A stretch of 64,000 bases of DNA from Nonomuraea helvata. Its GTDB lineage: Bacteria > Actinomycetota > Actinomycetes > Streptosporangiales > Streptosporangiaceae. Under the pieces are notes generated by a model. It had not been told where the DNA came from. It did no database searches and saw only the letters and a program-made list of their open reading frames with translations. The position numbers were made by a program, and so were the translations under genes. This document shows, in pieces, positions 9,044 through 17,540 of this stretch. The stretch lies in assembly GCF_039535785.1 (NCBI RefSeq), contig NZ_BAAAXV010000011.1, positions 310,001 through 374,000 of the forward strand. Reading direction: 5' to 3'. How positions within the stretch are numbered: the stretch's first letter is position 1; each line of letters begins with the position of its first letter.

Positions 9044-9616
9044 TCAGAAGACGCTCAGCGCGGTTTTCGCGATCGACTCGAGCCCGTCCCGGTCCGTCCC
9101 GCCCCGGGCGGCCACGCGCAGGCCGCTGACGGTGGCGATGACGAACTGCGCCAGAGCGAGCGGGTCCTTGCCCGGGTCGATCTCGCCCCGGGCGCGGCCG
9201 GCCTCGAGCGCGGCCCGCAGCATCTCCCGCCGCCTGTCGCTGTCGCGCCGCAGCAGCTCGGCGATCTCCGGGTTGCGCGGGGCGAGCTCTGTCATCGAGT
9301 TGACCACCAGGCAGCCGGACGGCTCGCCGGGGTCTGGGTCGACGGCCCACCACAGGATGGTCCGGATCTTCTCCTTGACCGGCAGGCCGGACTCCAGCAG
9401 GTCGGCGAGCGCGGCGTTGTGCTCGTCCATGTAGTGGCGCAGCGCCTTCTCGAACAGGTCGTGCTTGCTCGCGAAGGTGTTGTAGATGCTGCTGCGGCCG
9501 AGGCCGGTGGCCGTGCACAGGTCCTGGGTCGAGGTGGCCTCGTAGCCCGCGGTCCAGAACGCGCGCATGGCCGCCTCGACGGCGCGCTTCTCCTCGAACT
9601 TCCTCGGTCGCCCCAT
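9044..9616 (-). CDS. TetR/AcrR family transcriptional regulator
   Basis: A 190-residue regulator. Residues 1-60 hold the TetR helix-turn-helix (GRPRKFEEKRAVEAAMRAFW, then TGLGRSSIYNTFASKHDLF). The remainder is the all-helical ligand domain, with a CLVVNSMTEL segment typical of the AcrR/YxaF-like group. ATG 9616 was chosen; a GTG three codons upstream is also possible. It lies directly upstream of the MFS-MOSC operon on the same strand and probably represses that operon and itself. A shared CGTTTTG-(G)AAC half site occurs near both promoters. Confidence 0.85.
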   Translation of the reverse strand: MGRPRKFEEKRAVEAAMRAFWTAGYEATSTQDLCTATGLGRSSIYNTFASKHDLFEKALRHYMDEHNAALADLLESGLPVKEKIRTILWWAVDPDPGEPSGCLVVNSMTELAPRNPEIAELLRRDSDRRREMLRAALEAGRARGEIDPGKDPLALAQFVIATVSGLRVAARGGTDRDGLESIAKTALSVF

Positions 9617-9658
9617 GCTCCGCACGTTAGCACGTTTTGGAACGAACGGTGCAATACG

Positions 9659-11683
9659 TCAGCTCGCCTGCCGGAACGTGTCCAGGAACACCTGGCGGGC
9701 CTCCGCCTGGTCGTCCCACTTGAGCTCGGGCATGTCGAACGTGATCGTGAACGCGTCCTTGTCGTCGATCGTGACGTACCTGGTCAGCGCGTGCATGGGG
9801 ACGCCGTTGGAGGTCGTGTAGGTGTACTCCCAGTCGGCGGCCCGCCGGCCGCGGTAGTCGACGGCCTGGAGCTGCACCTGGATGTAGCCGTCCACGCCGC
9901 CCTTGGCCTCCTGCTTGCCCAGCTCGGCCAGGCCGCCGTCGGGCTGCGCGGCGGCCTTCTGCACCATGATCCGGATGCCGGAGTCCTTCGGCCCGCTGAA
10001 CGTGGTCACGCCGCCCGACGTCCCCGCCTTCCAGCCCTCCGGCACGGCGGCGGCGAACCCGGCCATGCCGTGCTCGCTGTAGCCGCTGGGTATCACCGAG
10101 GGCTCGCCGTCCTGGGCCGCGTCGGGCGAGGAGCTCGCCGCCTGGGTCCCGGGCGCCACCGTGGGCGTCGAACCGCCCGACAGGATGACCACCACGGCGC
10201 CGACGACCACGGCGATGCCCACCAGCACGCTGATCATGAGCGTTTTCGGGCGGCCGCCACTGCTCCAGAAGCCGTCGTCCTCTTCCGGCCTGCGCCTGCT
10301 CTTGCCCGTGCGCGGCGCCGAGCCGGGCAGCGTGGCCGGGCGGTTGTGGCTGAGGTCGCGGGACAGGTCGCGCGAGTGCTCGCGCAGGTCGTCCGCCGAG
10401 GCCAGCGGCCACGGCGTGGCGCCGGAGGAGGACGCGCGGCTGTCCGTGGTCAGCGGCAGGATCGGCGCGGGCTGCGGGCCGGAGTCGTCCTCGAGGCCCC
10501 CGGCGATCCGGTGCGGCCCGGACGGCGTGCCGCCGAACGGCCGGCCCCCCGAGGGACTGGCGAACGCGTCGAACCCGCCGGACGGCGTCGACAGCTGATC
10601 GGTCCTGTGGCTGCCCGACGGGCTCTGCAGTGCGTCGTACGGCATCGAATGGCCGCCCGACGGGCTGGTCAGCGGGTCGTACGGCACGCGTACCGGACCC
10701 GAGGGGGTCTCCACGATCCGCGAGGGCATCGGCCCCGACGGGTGGTCCAGCGGCGGCAGGTTGTCCTGCGAGGGCAGCGTCTCGGCCGGGCGAGGCCGGA
10801 CCGAGCCGTGCGCGCGCAGCACCGCCTCCAGCATCTCGATGACCTGGCCGGAGGTGAGCCGCTCGGCCGGGTTCTTGCGCAGCAGCCCCTCGATCACCGG
10901 CTGCAGCGAGCCGGCCCGCTGCGGGCTGATCGGGTCCTGTGTGAGCACCGAGCCGAGCACTGCCACGGGGTCGGGCCCCTCGTACGGCGGCCGCCCCTCG
11001 ACGGCGGCGTACAGCGTCGCGCCGAACGACCACAGATCGGCCGCCTGCGTGATCGCCTGCCCCGACAGGCGCTCCGGCGGGATGTACGCGGGCGACCCCA
11101 TGAGCAGCCCGGTCTGCGTGATCGTCACGTCGCCCTCGATGGCCGCGATGCCGAAGTCGGTCAGCACCACCCGGTCCTGGGTCAGCAGCACGTTGCCGGG
11201 CTTGATGTCGCGGTGCAGGATCCCGGCGGCGTGCGCGTGCCTGAGCGCGTCGAGCACCCGGATGCCGATCTCGGCCGCCTGGATCACCGGCAGCGGCCCG
11301 CTCTGGCGTACGGCCTGCTCCAGCGACCACGCGCGGACCAGCTCCATCACGATCCAGGGGCGGCCGTCCTCCTCGACCACGTCGTGCACGGTCACGATGC
11401 CGGGATGGGTCAGGCGCGCGGCCGACCTGGCCTCGCGCAGCATGCGCCGGTGCGCCACCTGCATGCCCGCGCGGTCGAGCCCGTACGGGAGGATCAGCTC
11501 CTTGACCGCCACGTCCCGGTCGAGCAGGACGTCGTGGGCGTGCCACACCATGCCCATGCCGCCCCTGCCGACCGGCGACATGAGGCGGTACCGCCGGCCG
11601 ATCAAGCGTCCCTGGCTTTGCGGGGCGCCGCTGGGGGCACCTCCCTCCGGGCCGGGGCCGCTGAGCAAGCGGTCGGCTGCCAT
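9659..11683 (-). CDS. Receptor-type Ser/Thr protein kinase with PSG-repeat linker
   Basis: A 674-residue PknB-type kinase. The kinase domain covers about residues 32-290, with glycine loop GRGGMG, Lys61 in VAVKE, HRDIKPGN (Asp159), DFG (Asp177) and the P+1 segment GSPAYIPPE. A proline/serine-rich linker follows, with seven copies of a (T/S/H)PSG motif (residues 314-389). One membrane helix lies at about 481-501, then an extracellular domain of about 170 residues without PASTA repeats. The start is ATG 11683; the frame extends to a TTG at 11752. Kinase activity is well supported. The ligand of the outer domain is unknown. The PSG motifs could be phosphorylation or scaffold sites (inference). 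Confidence 0.9.
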   Translation of the reverse strand: MAADRLLSGPGPEGGAPSGAPQSQGRLIGRRYRLMSPVGRGGMGMVWHAHDVLLDRDVAVKELILPYGLDRAGMQVAHRRMLREARSAARLTHPGIVTVHDVVEEDGRPWIVMELVRAWSLEQAVRQSGPLPVIQAAEIGIRVLDALRHAHAAGILHRDIKPGNVLLTQDRVVLTDFGIAAIEGDVTITQTGLLMGSPAYIPPERLSGQAITQAADLWSFGATLYAAVEGRPPYEGPDPVAVLGSVLTQDPISPQRAGSLQPVIEGLLRKNPAERLTSGQVIEMLEAVLRAHGSVRPRPAETLPSQDNLPPLDHPSGPMPSRIVETPSGPVRVPYDPLTSPSGGHSMPYDALQSPSGSHRTDQLSTPSGGFDAFASPSGGRPFGGTPSGPHRIAGGLEDDSGPQPAPILPLTTDSRASSSGATPWPLASADDLREHSRDLSRDLSHNRPATLPGSAPRTGKSRRRPEEDDGFWSSGGRPKTLMISVLVGIAVVVGAVVVILSGGSTPTVAPGTQAASSSPDAAQDGEPSVIPSGYSEHGMAGFAAAVPEGWKAGTSGGVTTFSGPKDSGIRIMVQKAAAQPDGGLAELGKQEAKGGVDGYIQVQLQAVDYRGRRAADWEYTYTTSNGVPMHALTRYVTIDDKDAFTITFDMPELKWDDQAEARQVFLDTFRQAS

Positions 11684-11803
11684 CTTCCCGCCCCCATCCC
11701 GCACTGAACGTAAACAAAGTGGTTCGTTACGATATCTGCGGGCAATGCGCAAGGGAAGCTGATCAACCCTGACAAGGGTGATTACCTGCGGTTATGTCGT
11801 AAT

Positions 11804-13180
11804 TCAACTGGCCTGTTCGGCCAGCGACAGCAGGGCGGCGGTGAACGCCTCCACGGGCGGTTTGACCAGGCCCGCCCCCACCTGTCCGGTCCCAGGGACG
11901 CGGCCCGCTATGCCGGTGTTGACCACGGGCAGCAGGCCGGTCCTGGCGACGAGCGTCACGTCGATGCCGACGGGCGTGCCGCGGAAGCCGAGCCCCGGGA
12001 TCTGGTAGGCGGGGTGCTCGGCGAGCGTGATCTCGTACATGGAGCGCGTGGCCCGCACCGCGTCGGACACCTCGCCGCCCACGAACCGCACGATGGCCGG
12101 CGAGGCCGCCATCGCGAACCCGCCCAGCCCCGACGTCTCGGTGATCGTGGAGTCGCCGATGTCCGGGTTGGCGTCGTCCGGCCCGTACGTGCCCAGATAG
12201 AGCCCGTCGGGCACGCCCGCGGGACCGGTGAACCAGCGCCCGCCCAGCCCGGAGACCTGGACGCCGAAGTCGGTGCCGTTCCTGGCCATGGCCACGACCA
12301 GGGACGAGCCGGGCACGTCGCGGGCCGCGTCGGTGCCGACCTTGGCGGCCGCCATGGCGAGGTTGAGGAAGAAGTGGTCGTTGCCGTTGATGAAGCGCAG
12401 AACCTCCGCGGCGTGGCCGGGGACGGCCTCGACCACGGCGGGGGCCAGCTCGCGCAGCAGGAGCGAGGTGGCGGCGCGGTTGCGGTTGTGCAGCTCGTCG
12501 CCCATCTGCAGGGCCTGCGCGATCAGCGAGCGCAGGTCGAGGGGCCCGGTGCGCTCCAGCGTCGCCTTCAGCGCCGGGCCGAGCACCGCGTCCATCCAGC
12601 GCAGGCGCTCCAGCACCTCCGGTCCGTAGGCGCCGTACCTGAGGACCTTGCCCAGGCCCTCGTTCAGCGAGCAGTACGCGGTGCCGCCGTGCTCGTCGTC
12701 GCGTATCTCGAACAGCCACATGGACGGGCTCACCACGCCCGCCATCGGGCCCACGGCGGCGTGCTCGTGGCACGGCCGCAGCGCGATCTCGCCGGCCGCC
12801 AGCCTGCGCGCGGCGTCGTGCTCGTCGCCGGCCCGGCCCTCGAGCAGCATCGCGCCGATCAGCGCGCCGCGCATCGGGCCCGACGCGCGTTCCCAGGTGA
12901 TGGGCGGGCCCGCGTGCAGGAACGTCCCCGCCTCCAGCACCTCCGACGCGCGCCGCACCCCTACCAGGTAGGGGCGCGCGGAGGTCAGCCTGCTCACGGC
13001 CAGCTCGTTCGCGGCCTGCCTGCGCGGGTCGGCGAGCACCTTCGCCAGGGCCTCGGCGGTGCCGGGCAGTGGCGGGCGCCAGCTGACGGGTACGGTCTGG
13101 ACGGCCTGCGCCCTCAGTGCCTCGTCGAGCAGGCCCGCGCCGACCGTGATGACCCGGGGCGGGGTGGACAGCAGGCTCAT
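11804..13180 (-). CDS. allG: DUF1116 protein, AllG/YlbE-like oxamate carbamoyltransferase subunit
   Basis: A 458-residue protein of the YlbE (DUF1116) family, with the family's conserved stretches around RPCHEHAAVGPMAG, NRNRAATSLLLREL and FINGNDHFFLNLAMAAAK. In E. coli, YlbE (AllG) acts with FdrA (AllF) and YlbF (AllH) as the oxamate carbamoyltransferase of anaerobic allantoin use, making oxamate and carbamoyl phosphate from oxalurate. All three homologues are adjacent here. It is the last gene of the operon and overlaps the fdrA stop by 4 bases. Family assignment is strong; the exact substrate in this organism is inference. Confidence 0.85.
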   Translation of the reverse strand: MSLLSTPPRVITVGAGLLDEALRAQAVQTVPVSWRPPLPGTAEALAKVLADPRRQAANELAVSRLTSARPYLVGVRRASEVLEAGTFLHAGPPITWERASGPMRGALIGAMLLEGRAGDEHDAARRLAAGEIALRPCHEHAAVGPMAGVVSPSMWLFEIRDDEHGGTAYCSLNEGLGKVLRYGAYGPEVLERLRWMDAVLGPALKATLERTGPLDLRSLIAQALQMGDELHNRNRAATSLLLRELAPAVVEAVPGHAAEVLRFINGNDHFFLNLAMAAAKVGTDAARDVPGSSLVVAMARNGTDFGVQVSGLGGRWFTGPAGVPDGLYLGTYGPDDANPDIGDSTITETSGLGGFAMAASPAIVRFVGGEVSDAVRATRSMYEITLAEHPAYQIPGLGFRGTPVGIDVTLVARTGLLPVVNTGIAGRVPGTGQVGAGLVKPPVEAFTAALLSLAEQAS

Positions 13181-14544
13181 ACGAGACTCCTGGCGTGCCT
13201 GGCGGCCTGGGCGTTGGACGTGAACACGGCCGCGCCCGCCTCCCTGAAGGCGGCGGCCTGCCGGTGCAGGTCCTGCGGGTCGCCCTCGGTGCCGATGAGG
13301 GCGATCACGACGGTGGCGGGGGTGCGGGCGACGGCGTGCGCGAGCGAGGCGGCGGGGTCGGGGTCGGCGCCGTGACCGAGCACGACGTCCATGAGCACCA
13401 GATCGCTCTCGTGAGCCCGGGAGAGCGCCTCGACGCGGAGCGTCGGGTCGATCATGGGGTGCGCCCGGCCCCTGGTGTAGGCGTCGTCGCCGTAGTCGAC
13501 GAAGTCGCCCCCTCTCGAACCGGCACGGCCGGCGATCAGCGCGGCTTCGGCGCTGAGCGTCCCGCCGGAGTAAACGCCCTTGATCGTCTTGGCCCGGCTC
13601 TGCTTGCCCGACCACGCGGGCCAGGACGGCCACTCGGGCACGGGCCTGCCGAGCGCGCGCAGCGTTCGCTCGGCCGCCTCCGTGAGGTCGATCTCCGGGA
13701 GCAGCGCGAGCAGCACCGGCGTGCGCAGCCGCGCCACGGAGTCCTGTACGGTCCGCGCCACCTCGGGGGACGGCGGCTTGGAGATGAGCAGGATCAGCTC
13801 AGTGGCCGGATCCTCGTCCAGCATGCGCAGGGCGCGCAGCGTGGACAGGCCGCCCACCTCGGCCGACAGGTCCCTGCCGCCCACGCCGAGCACGTGGCTG
13901 ACGCCGGTGCCCGCCCAGTCGAGCAGGCACGTCACCTGCTGGGCGCCGGTGCCGGAGGCGGCCACCACGCCGACGGGGCCGGGGCCGAGCACGTTCGCGA
14001 AGCCCAGGCCGACGCCGCCGATCAGGGCGGTGCCGCAGTCGGGGCCCATCACGAGGACGTCCTGGGCCTCCGCGAGCTCCTTCAGGCGGCGCTCCTGGGC
14101 CGCGGGGACGCCGTCGCTGAAGATCATGACGGGGAGTCCGGCCTGGATGGCGTCCTGGGCCTCGGCGAAGGCGTACTCGCCGGGGGTCGAGACGAGGACC
14201 AGGTCGGCCCCGGTCCTGGCGGCCGAGCGGGTGGTGAGCGGGGGCTGGTCGGCGGGCTGGTCGGCTGGGGCGCCCTCCGGGTGACGGCCTGCGGTCAGCC
14301 GGCGGTCGGCCTCCTCGACGGCCGCCCGGGTGTCGTGCGCGCGTACGGCGATGAGGAGGTCGCCCGGGTCGGCGGCCGGGACGGTGAAGCCCAGGTCGCG
14401 GAGGATGCCGAGGTTCAGCTCGGTGGCCATGGCGACCATGGCCACCTCCACACCCGACATTTCGGTCAGCGCACGACTTATGCGCATGAGGGCAACTGAG
14501 TCGTGGTACGTGCCTTTCCGTACCAGCACCGCATCGCTGCTCAT
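13177..14544 (-). CDS. fdrA: FdrA/AllF-like protein (succinyl-CoA-synthetase-like carbamoyltransferase subunit)
   Basis: A 455-residue protein of the FdrA family, related to succinyl-CoA ligase alpha subunits. Landmarks are an N-terminal RKGTYHDSVALMRIS segment, GPDCGTALIGGVGLGFANV (about residue 170), and a GVVAASGTGAQQ nucleotide-binding-like loop. It is shorter than E. coli FdrA (about 555 residues). The start overlaps the DUF2877 stop (ATGA), and its own stop overlaps the DUF1116 start, so the three subunits are translationally coupled as expected for one complex. No carbamate kinase (AllK) gene is in the window, so the fate of carbamoyl phosphate is open. Confidence 0.87.
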   Translation of the reverse strand: MSSDAVLVRKGTYHDSVALMRISRALTEMSGVEVAMVAMATELNLGILRDLGFTVPAADPGDLLIAVRAHDTRAAVEEADRRLTAGRHPEGAPADQPADQPPLTTRSAARTGADLVLVSTPGEYAFAEAQDAIQAGLPVMIFSDGVPAAQERRLKELAEAQDVLVMGPDCGTALIGGVGLGFANVLGPGPVGVVAASGTGAQQVTCLLDWAGTGVSHVLGVGGRDLSAEVGGLSTLRALRMLDEDPATELILLISKPPSPEVARTVQDSVARLRTPVLLALLPEIDLTEAAERTLRALGRPVPEWPSWPAWSGKQSRAKTIKGVYSGGTLSAEAALIAGRAGSRGGDFVDYGDDAYTRGRAHPMIDPTLRVEALSRAHESDLVLMDVVLGHGADPDPAASLAHAVARTPATVVIALIGTEGDPQDLHRQAAAFREAGAAVFTSNAQAARHARSLV

Positions 14545-15404
14545 CGTGGCCCGCTCAGAGCGAGGACGGCGGACGTCCCGATGGCGATGCCCTGGGTGAG
14601 GTCCGCGCCCGAGGTGTGGCCGAGACGGTGGAGATCACGCAGGGCCGGCTCGAGCGGCTGCCCGCCGGCGATGCCGCGCAGCACGGCGGTCACCTCGGGG
14701 CTGGCCTCGCCCCTGGCGGCGCAGTGCAGGAGCGTGGCCGAGATGGGCGTGGTACGGGTGCGCGCGTCGAACGTCACGGTCGCCGCCAGCCAGTCGGCCA
14801 GCCAGACCGCCCGCTCCGCCCCGGCCGCCGCGCCCAGCCGGCGCAGCGTCACCAGCAGGCCCGCCAGCACGTCGTCGCCGCTCGGCGTGAGCCCGGGACC
14901 CAGGCCCACGAGCTGCTCGGCCGCCGTCACCGCTCCCAGGAGCCAGCCCTTCGCGCAGCTGTCCGCCAGTGACTCGACGGCCCCGTTACCCGCCAGGCCC
15001 GGTAGCGGAGGTTCCGGCGGTCGGCTCAGGCGGGTGGCGGCGTACTCGAGGCGCGCCCGATCGATCCGGCCCAGCGGCGGGGCGGGGTCCCACCAGCGGC
15101 GCACGCTCAGGCTCAGCGGGCCCAGCTCGATGACGCGCTCGCCCACCGAGGCGTCGTCACCCAGCGTGACGTGCGGCAACTGGGCGGCCAGCAGCACGGA
15201 ATTGGGCAGCCGCGTGGCCGCGCCCGTGATGACGGCGATCACCGAAGGCTCCAGGTCGGTTCTGACCTCGAGATAGATCCCCGCCGGGAACACGGCGAGC
15301 ACGCGGGCGGGGCGGCGCGGCGACTCCAGGAGAGGGCGCACCGCCGTGCTGGCCGCACCCGTCACATGGATGCGGGCGCGCCTCACATGAGTACTGACGG
15401 TCAC
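14541..15404 (-). CDS. allH: DUF2877 protein, AllH/YlbF-like subunit
   Basis: A protein of about 287 residues with the DUF2877 signature GLGPGLTPSGDDVLAG (about residues 160-175). It is the first gene of the AllH-AllF-AllG-like operon and lies divergent from the PucR gene. GTG 15404 is preferred because GGGAGG lies 4 bases upstream; ATG 15416 in the same frame overlaps that ribosome site. In E. coli the homologue is the third component of oxamate carbamoyltransferase. Probable control is by the divergent PucR regulator. Confidence 0.82.
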   Translation of the reverse strand: MTVSTHVRRARIHVTGAASTAVRPLLESPRRPARVLAVFPAGIYLEVRTDLEPSVIAVITGAATRLPNSVLLAAQLPHVTLGDDASVGERVIELGPLSLSVRRWWDPAPPLGRIDRARLEYAATRLSRPPEPPLPGLAGNGAVESLADSCAKGWLLGAVTAAEQLVGLGPGLTPSGDDVLAGLLVTLRRLGAAAGAERAVWLADWLAATVTFDARTRTTPISATLLHCAARGEASPEVTAVLRGIAGGQPLEPALRDLHRLGHTSGADLTQGIAIGTSAVLALSGPR

Positions 15405-15534
15405 CTGGCCTCCCATCCGACCCTGGACCTGACCGTAGAACGGGCGCGGAACCCTCCGTACGGAGAAATTTGCCAACAGTCAGCGGGAAGGTTGGCTCTT
15501 CCTGACAGACCGCTTCTGGAGTCACAATCTCCAC

Positions 15535-17136
15535 ATGGAACCCCCCGTCCGGCTCGCCAGCACCGGGACGATCATTCACGGTGTTTCCGTAGGAGAGGTG
15601 CTCGGTGTCTCGACTCTCGCCGACGCCAGGCTGATCGCGGGGGAGAGCGGCCTGGGCCGCATCGTGCAGCGGCTGAACGTCATGGAAGTGCCCGACATCC
15701 TGGCCTGGGTCAAGCCGCACGAGCTGCTGCTCACGACGGGCTACCCGCTGCGCAACACCCCGCAGTCACTTGGGCGGCTGGTGGCCGACCTGGACGAGCG
15801 CGGGCTGTCGGCGCTGGCGATCAAGCTCGGGCGGTACGTGGACGAGCTGCCCGACGAGATGGTCGAGCAGGCCGACCGGCTCGGCTTCCCGCTCATCCTG
15901 CTGCCGAACGACGTCGGGTTCGACGACATCCTCAACCAGGTGCTGACGGACATCCTGAACCGCCAGGCCGCCGTGCTCGCCCGCGCCGAGGAGGCGCACC
16001 GGGCGCTCGTGCAGGTCGTGCTGGCGGGCGGCGGACTCAACGAGGTGACCGCCGAGGTGGCGCAGCTGCTCGACGTGTCGGTGGCGGCCGTGGACGGCTC
16101 GGGCCGCGTCCTGGCCAGCTCGGGCGCCGCCGATCAGGTGGCGGTCCTGCGCGAGTCGATCTCCCTCGAGGGCCCGTCCCTTCCGGCCGCCGCCGGGAGG
16201 GCACGGTCTTTCGCCTCGGTGCCCGTGCTCGCCGGGGGCCACCACCACGGCAGGATCGTCGCCTACAGCCCGACGGGGGCGATCAGGGACAGCGACGTCG
16301 GCATCCTCGAACGCGCCGCCACCGTCGCCGCGCTCGTCGTGACGCGGCAGGAGGCGGTCAACGCCGTCGAGAGCAAGTACCGCGCCGACTTCCTGCGCGA
16401 CGTGCTCACCGGCCGGGCGGGCACGGCGGAGCGGGTCACGGCCAGGGCGCGGGCGTTCGGCTGGGACCTGGCGCGCCCCGTGACCGTGCTGGTGGCCGAG
16501 CTGGACCCGGACGGCGACGAGCGCAGCGCGCAGGACCGGCTGGTGGCCTGCTGGACGGCGGCGATGCGGCGGCACGACCCGCGCGGGGCGGTCGCGGGGT
16601 TCTCGCACGAGGTGGTGGCCGTGGTGGACGCCTCGATCGACGCCACCCGGGTGGCCAAGGACGCGGCCTCGGCCTTCGCCGACGTGCCGCCCGCGACGTT
16701 CTCGACGGGCACCTCCCGGCCGAGCCCGGGGGCGGAGACGCTGCCCGAGGCGTACTCGCAGGCGTTGAAGGCGGCCAGGGTGGGCCGCCAGCTGCACGGC
16801 CCCGGCGCGGTCGCCCACTTCGACCAGCTCGGCGTCTACCGCCTGCTGTCCCTGGTGAACGACACGGAGGAGCTGCACGCGTTCGTCCGCGAGACGCTAG
16901 GGCCGCTGGCCACCGACGTCGACGCCGAGAACGCCGACCTCCGGCGCACCCTGCAGGTGCTCCTGGAGACCAACCTCAACGTGGCGGAGACGGCCCGGCG
17001 GCTGCACTTCCACTACAACACGCTGCGCTACCGCATCGGCAAGCTGGAACGCCTGCTCGGCAACTTCACCGACGACCCACACCTGCGCCTCAACCTCACC
17101 CTGGCCCTGCACGTGCTGCGGATGCGGGGGATCTAG
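15535..17136 (+). CDS. pucR: PucR family transcriptional regulator of purine/ureide catabolism
   Basis: A 533-residue regulator. Residues 18-140 form the PucR N-terminal ligand domain (VSVGEVLGVSTLADARLIAGE, then LLLTTGYPL). The middle is a GAF/CdaR-like region, and the C-terminus is the PucR-type helix-turn-helix (TLQVLLETNLNVAETARRLHFHYNTLRYRIGKLE). B. subtilis PucR responds to allantoin-type ureides and controls purine use. Here the gene sits between the oxamate carbamoyltransferase operon and the permease/molybdenum hydroxylase operon and is the natural regulator of both. No strong ribosome site precedes ATG 15535. Confidence 0.88.
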   Translation: MEPPVRLASTGTIIHGVSVGEVLGVSTLADARLIAGESGLGRIVQRLNVMEVPDILAWVKPHELLLTTGYPLRNTPQSLGRLVADLDERGLSALAIKLGRYVDELPDEMVEQADRLGFPLILLPNDVGFDDILNQVLTDILNRQAAVLARAEEAHRALVQVVLAGGGLNEVTAEVAQLLDVSVAAVDGSGRVLASSGAADQVAVLRESISLEGPSLPAAAGRARSFASVPVLAGGHHHGRIVAYSPTGAIRDSDVGILERAATVAALVVTRQEAVNAVESKYRADFLRDVLTGRAGTAERVTARARAFGWDLARPVTVLVAELDPDGDERSAQDRLVACWTAAMRRHDPRGAVAGFSHEVVAVVDASIDATRVAKDAASAFADVPPATFSTGTSRPSPGAETLPEAYSQALKAARVGRQLHGPGAVAHFDQLGVYRLLSLVNDTEELHAFVRETLGPLATDVDAENADLRRTLQVLLETNLNVAETARRLHFHYNTLRYRIGKLERLLGNFTDDPHLRLNLTLALHVLRMRGI

Positions 17137-17146
17137 GGTTGGGGCT

Positions 17147-17350
17147 GTGGACTTCGAACTGCGCTCCGAGTACATCCCGCTGTGTGACCTGCTGAAATAC
17201 TGCGGGATCACGGAGACGGGCGGGATGGCCAAGCAGCTGATCGCCGAGGGGTTCGTGCTGGTGGACGGCGAGGTGGAGCTGCGCAAGCGCGCCAAGATCC
17301 GGTCGGGTCAGATCGTCAGTGGCGAAGGGTTCTCCATCCGGGTGGAGTAG
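17147..17350 (+). CDS. S4 domain RNA-binding protein (YbcJ-like)
   Basis: A 67-residue protein that is essentially one S4 RNA-binding domain: an IPLCDLLKYCGI start, the loop GGMAKQLIAEGFVLVDGEVE with RKRAKI, and a final RSGQIV strand. The GTG start is 10 bases after the pucR stop. The size matches stand-alone YbcJ/YaaA-type S4 proteins, which bind RNA or ribosomal subunits. Its place between pucR and the permease is probably incidental, since the 190 bases after it suggest that a separate promoter serves the permease. Confidence 0.8.
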   Translation: MDFELRSEYIPLCDLLKYCGITETGGMAKQLIAEGFVLVDGEVELRKRAKIRSGQIVSGEGFSIRVE

Positions 17351-17540
17351 GAGTTTGCACTGGCCCCCGGCGTAGATTTGGCAGATCATGCCCGTGTAGC
17401 ACCGTCCCGGCGGGCCTAATGTGCCCGCACCGGAACGTGGCGCCAGGCTGTGATGGATCCGCCGCGCAGCGAGGACATCCAACACAGCGCTCCGAGCGCA
17501 GCTCGGCAATTAGACGCTGCCCAGTACAAGAGGGGCTCTC

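Noticed and set aside
17351-17540. Purine or xanthine riboswitch before the permease gene
   Set aside because: I could not find a conserved purine-aptamer or xanthine-motif core. Only short GC-rich stems are present.
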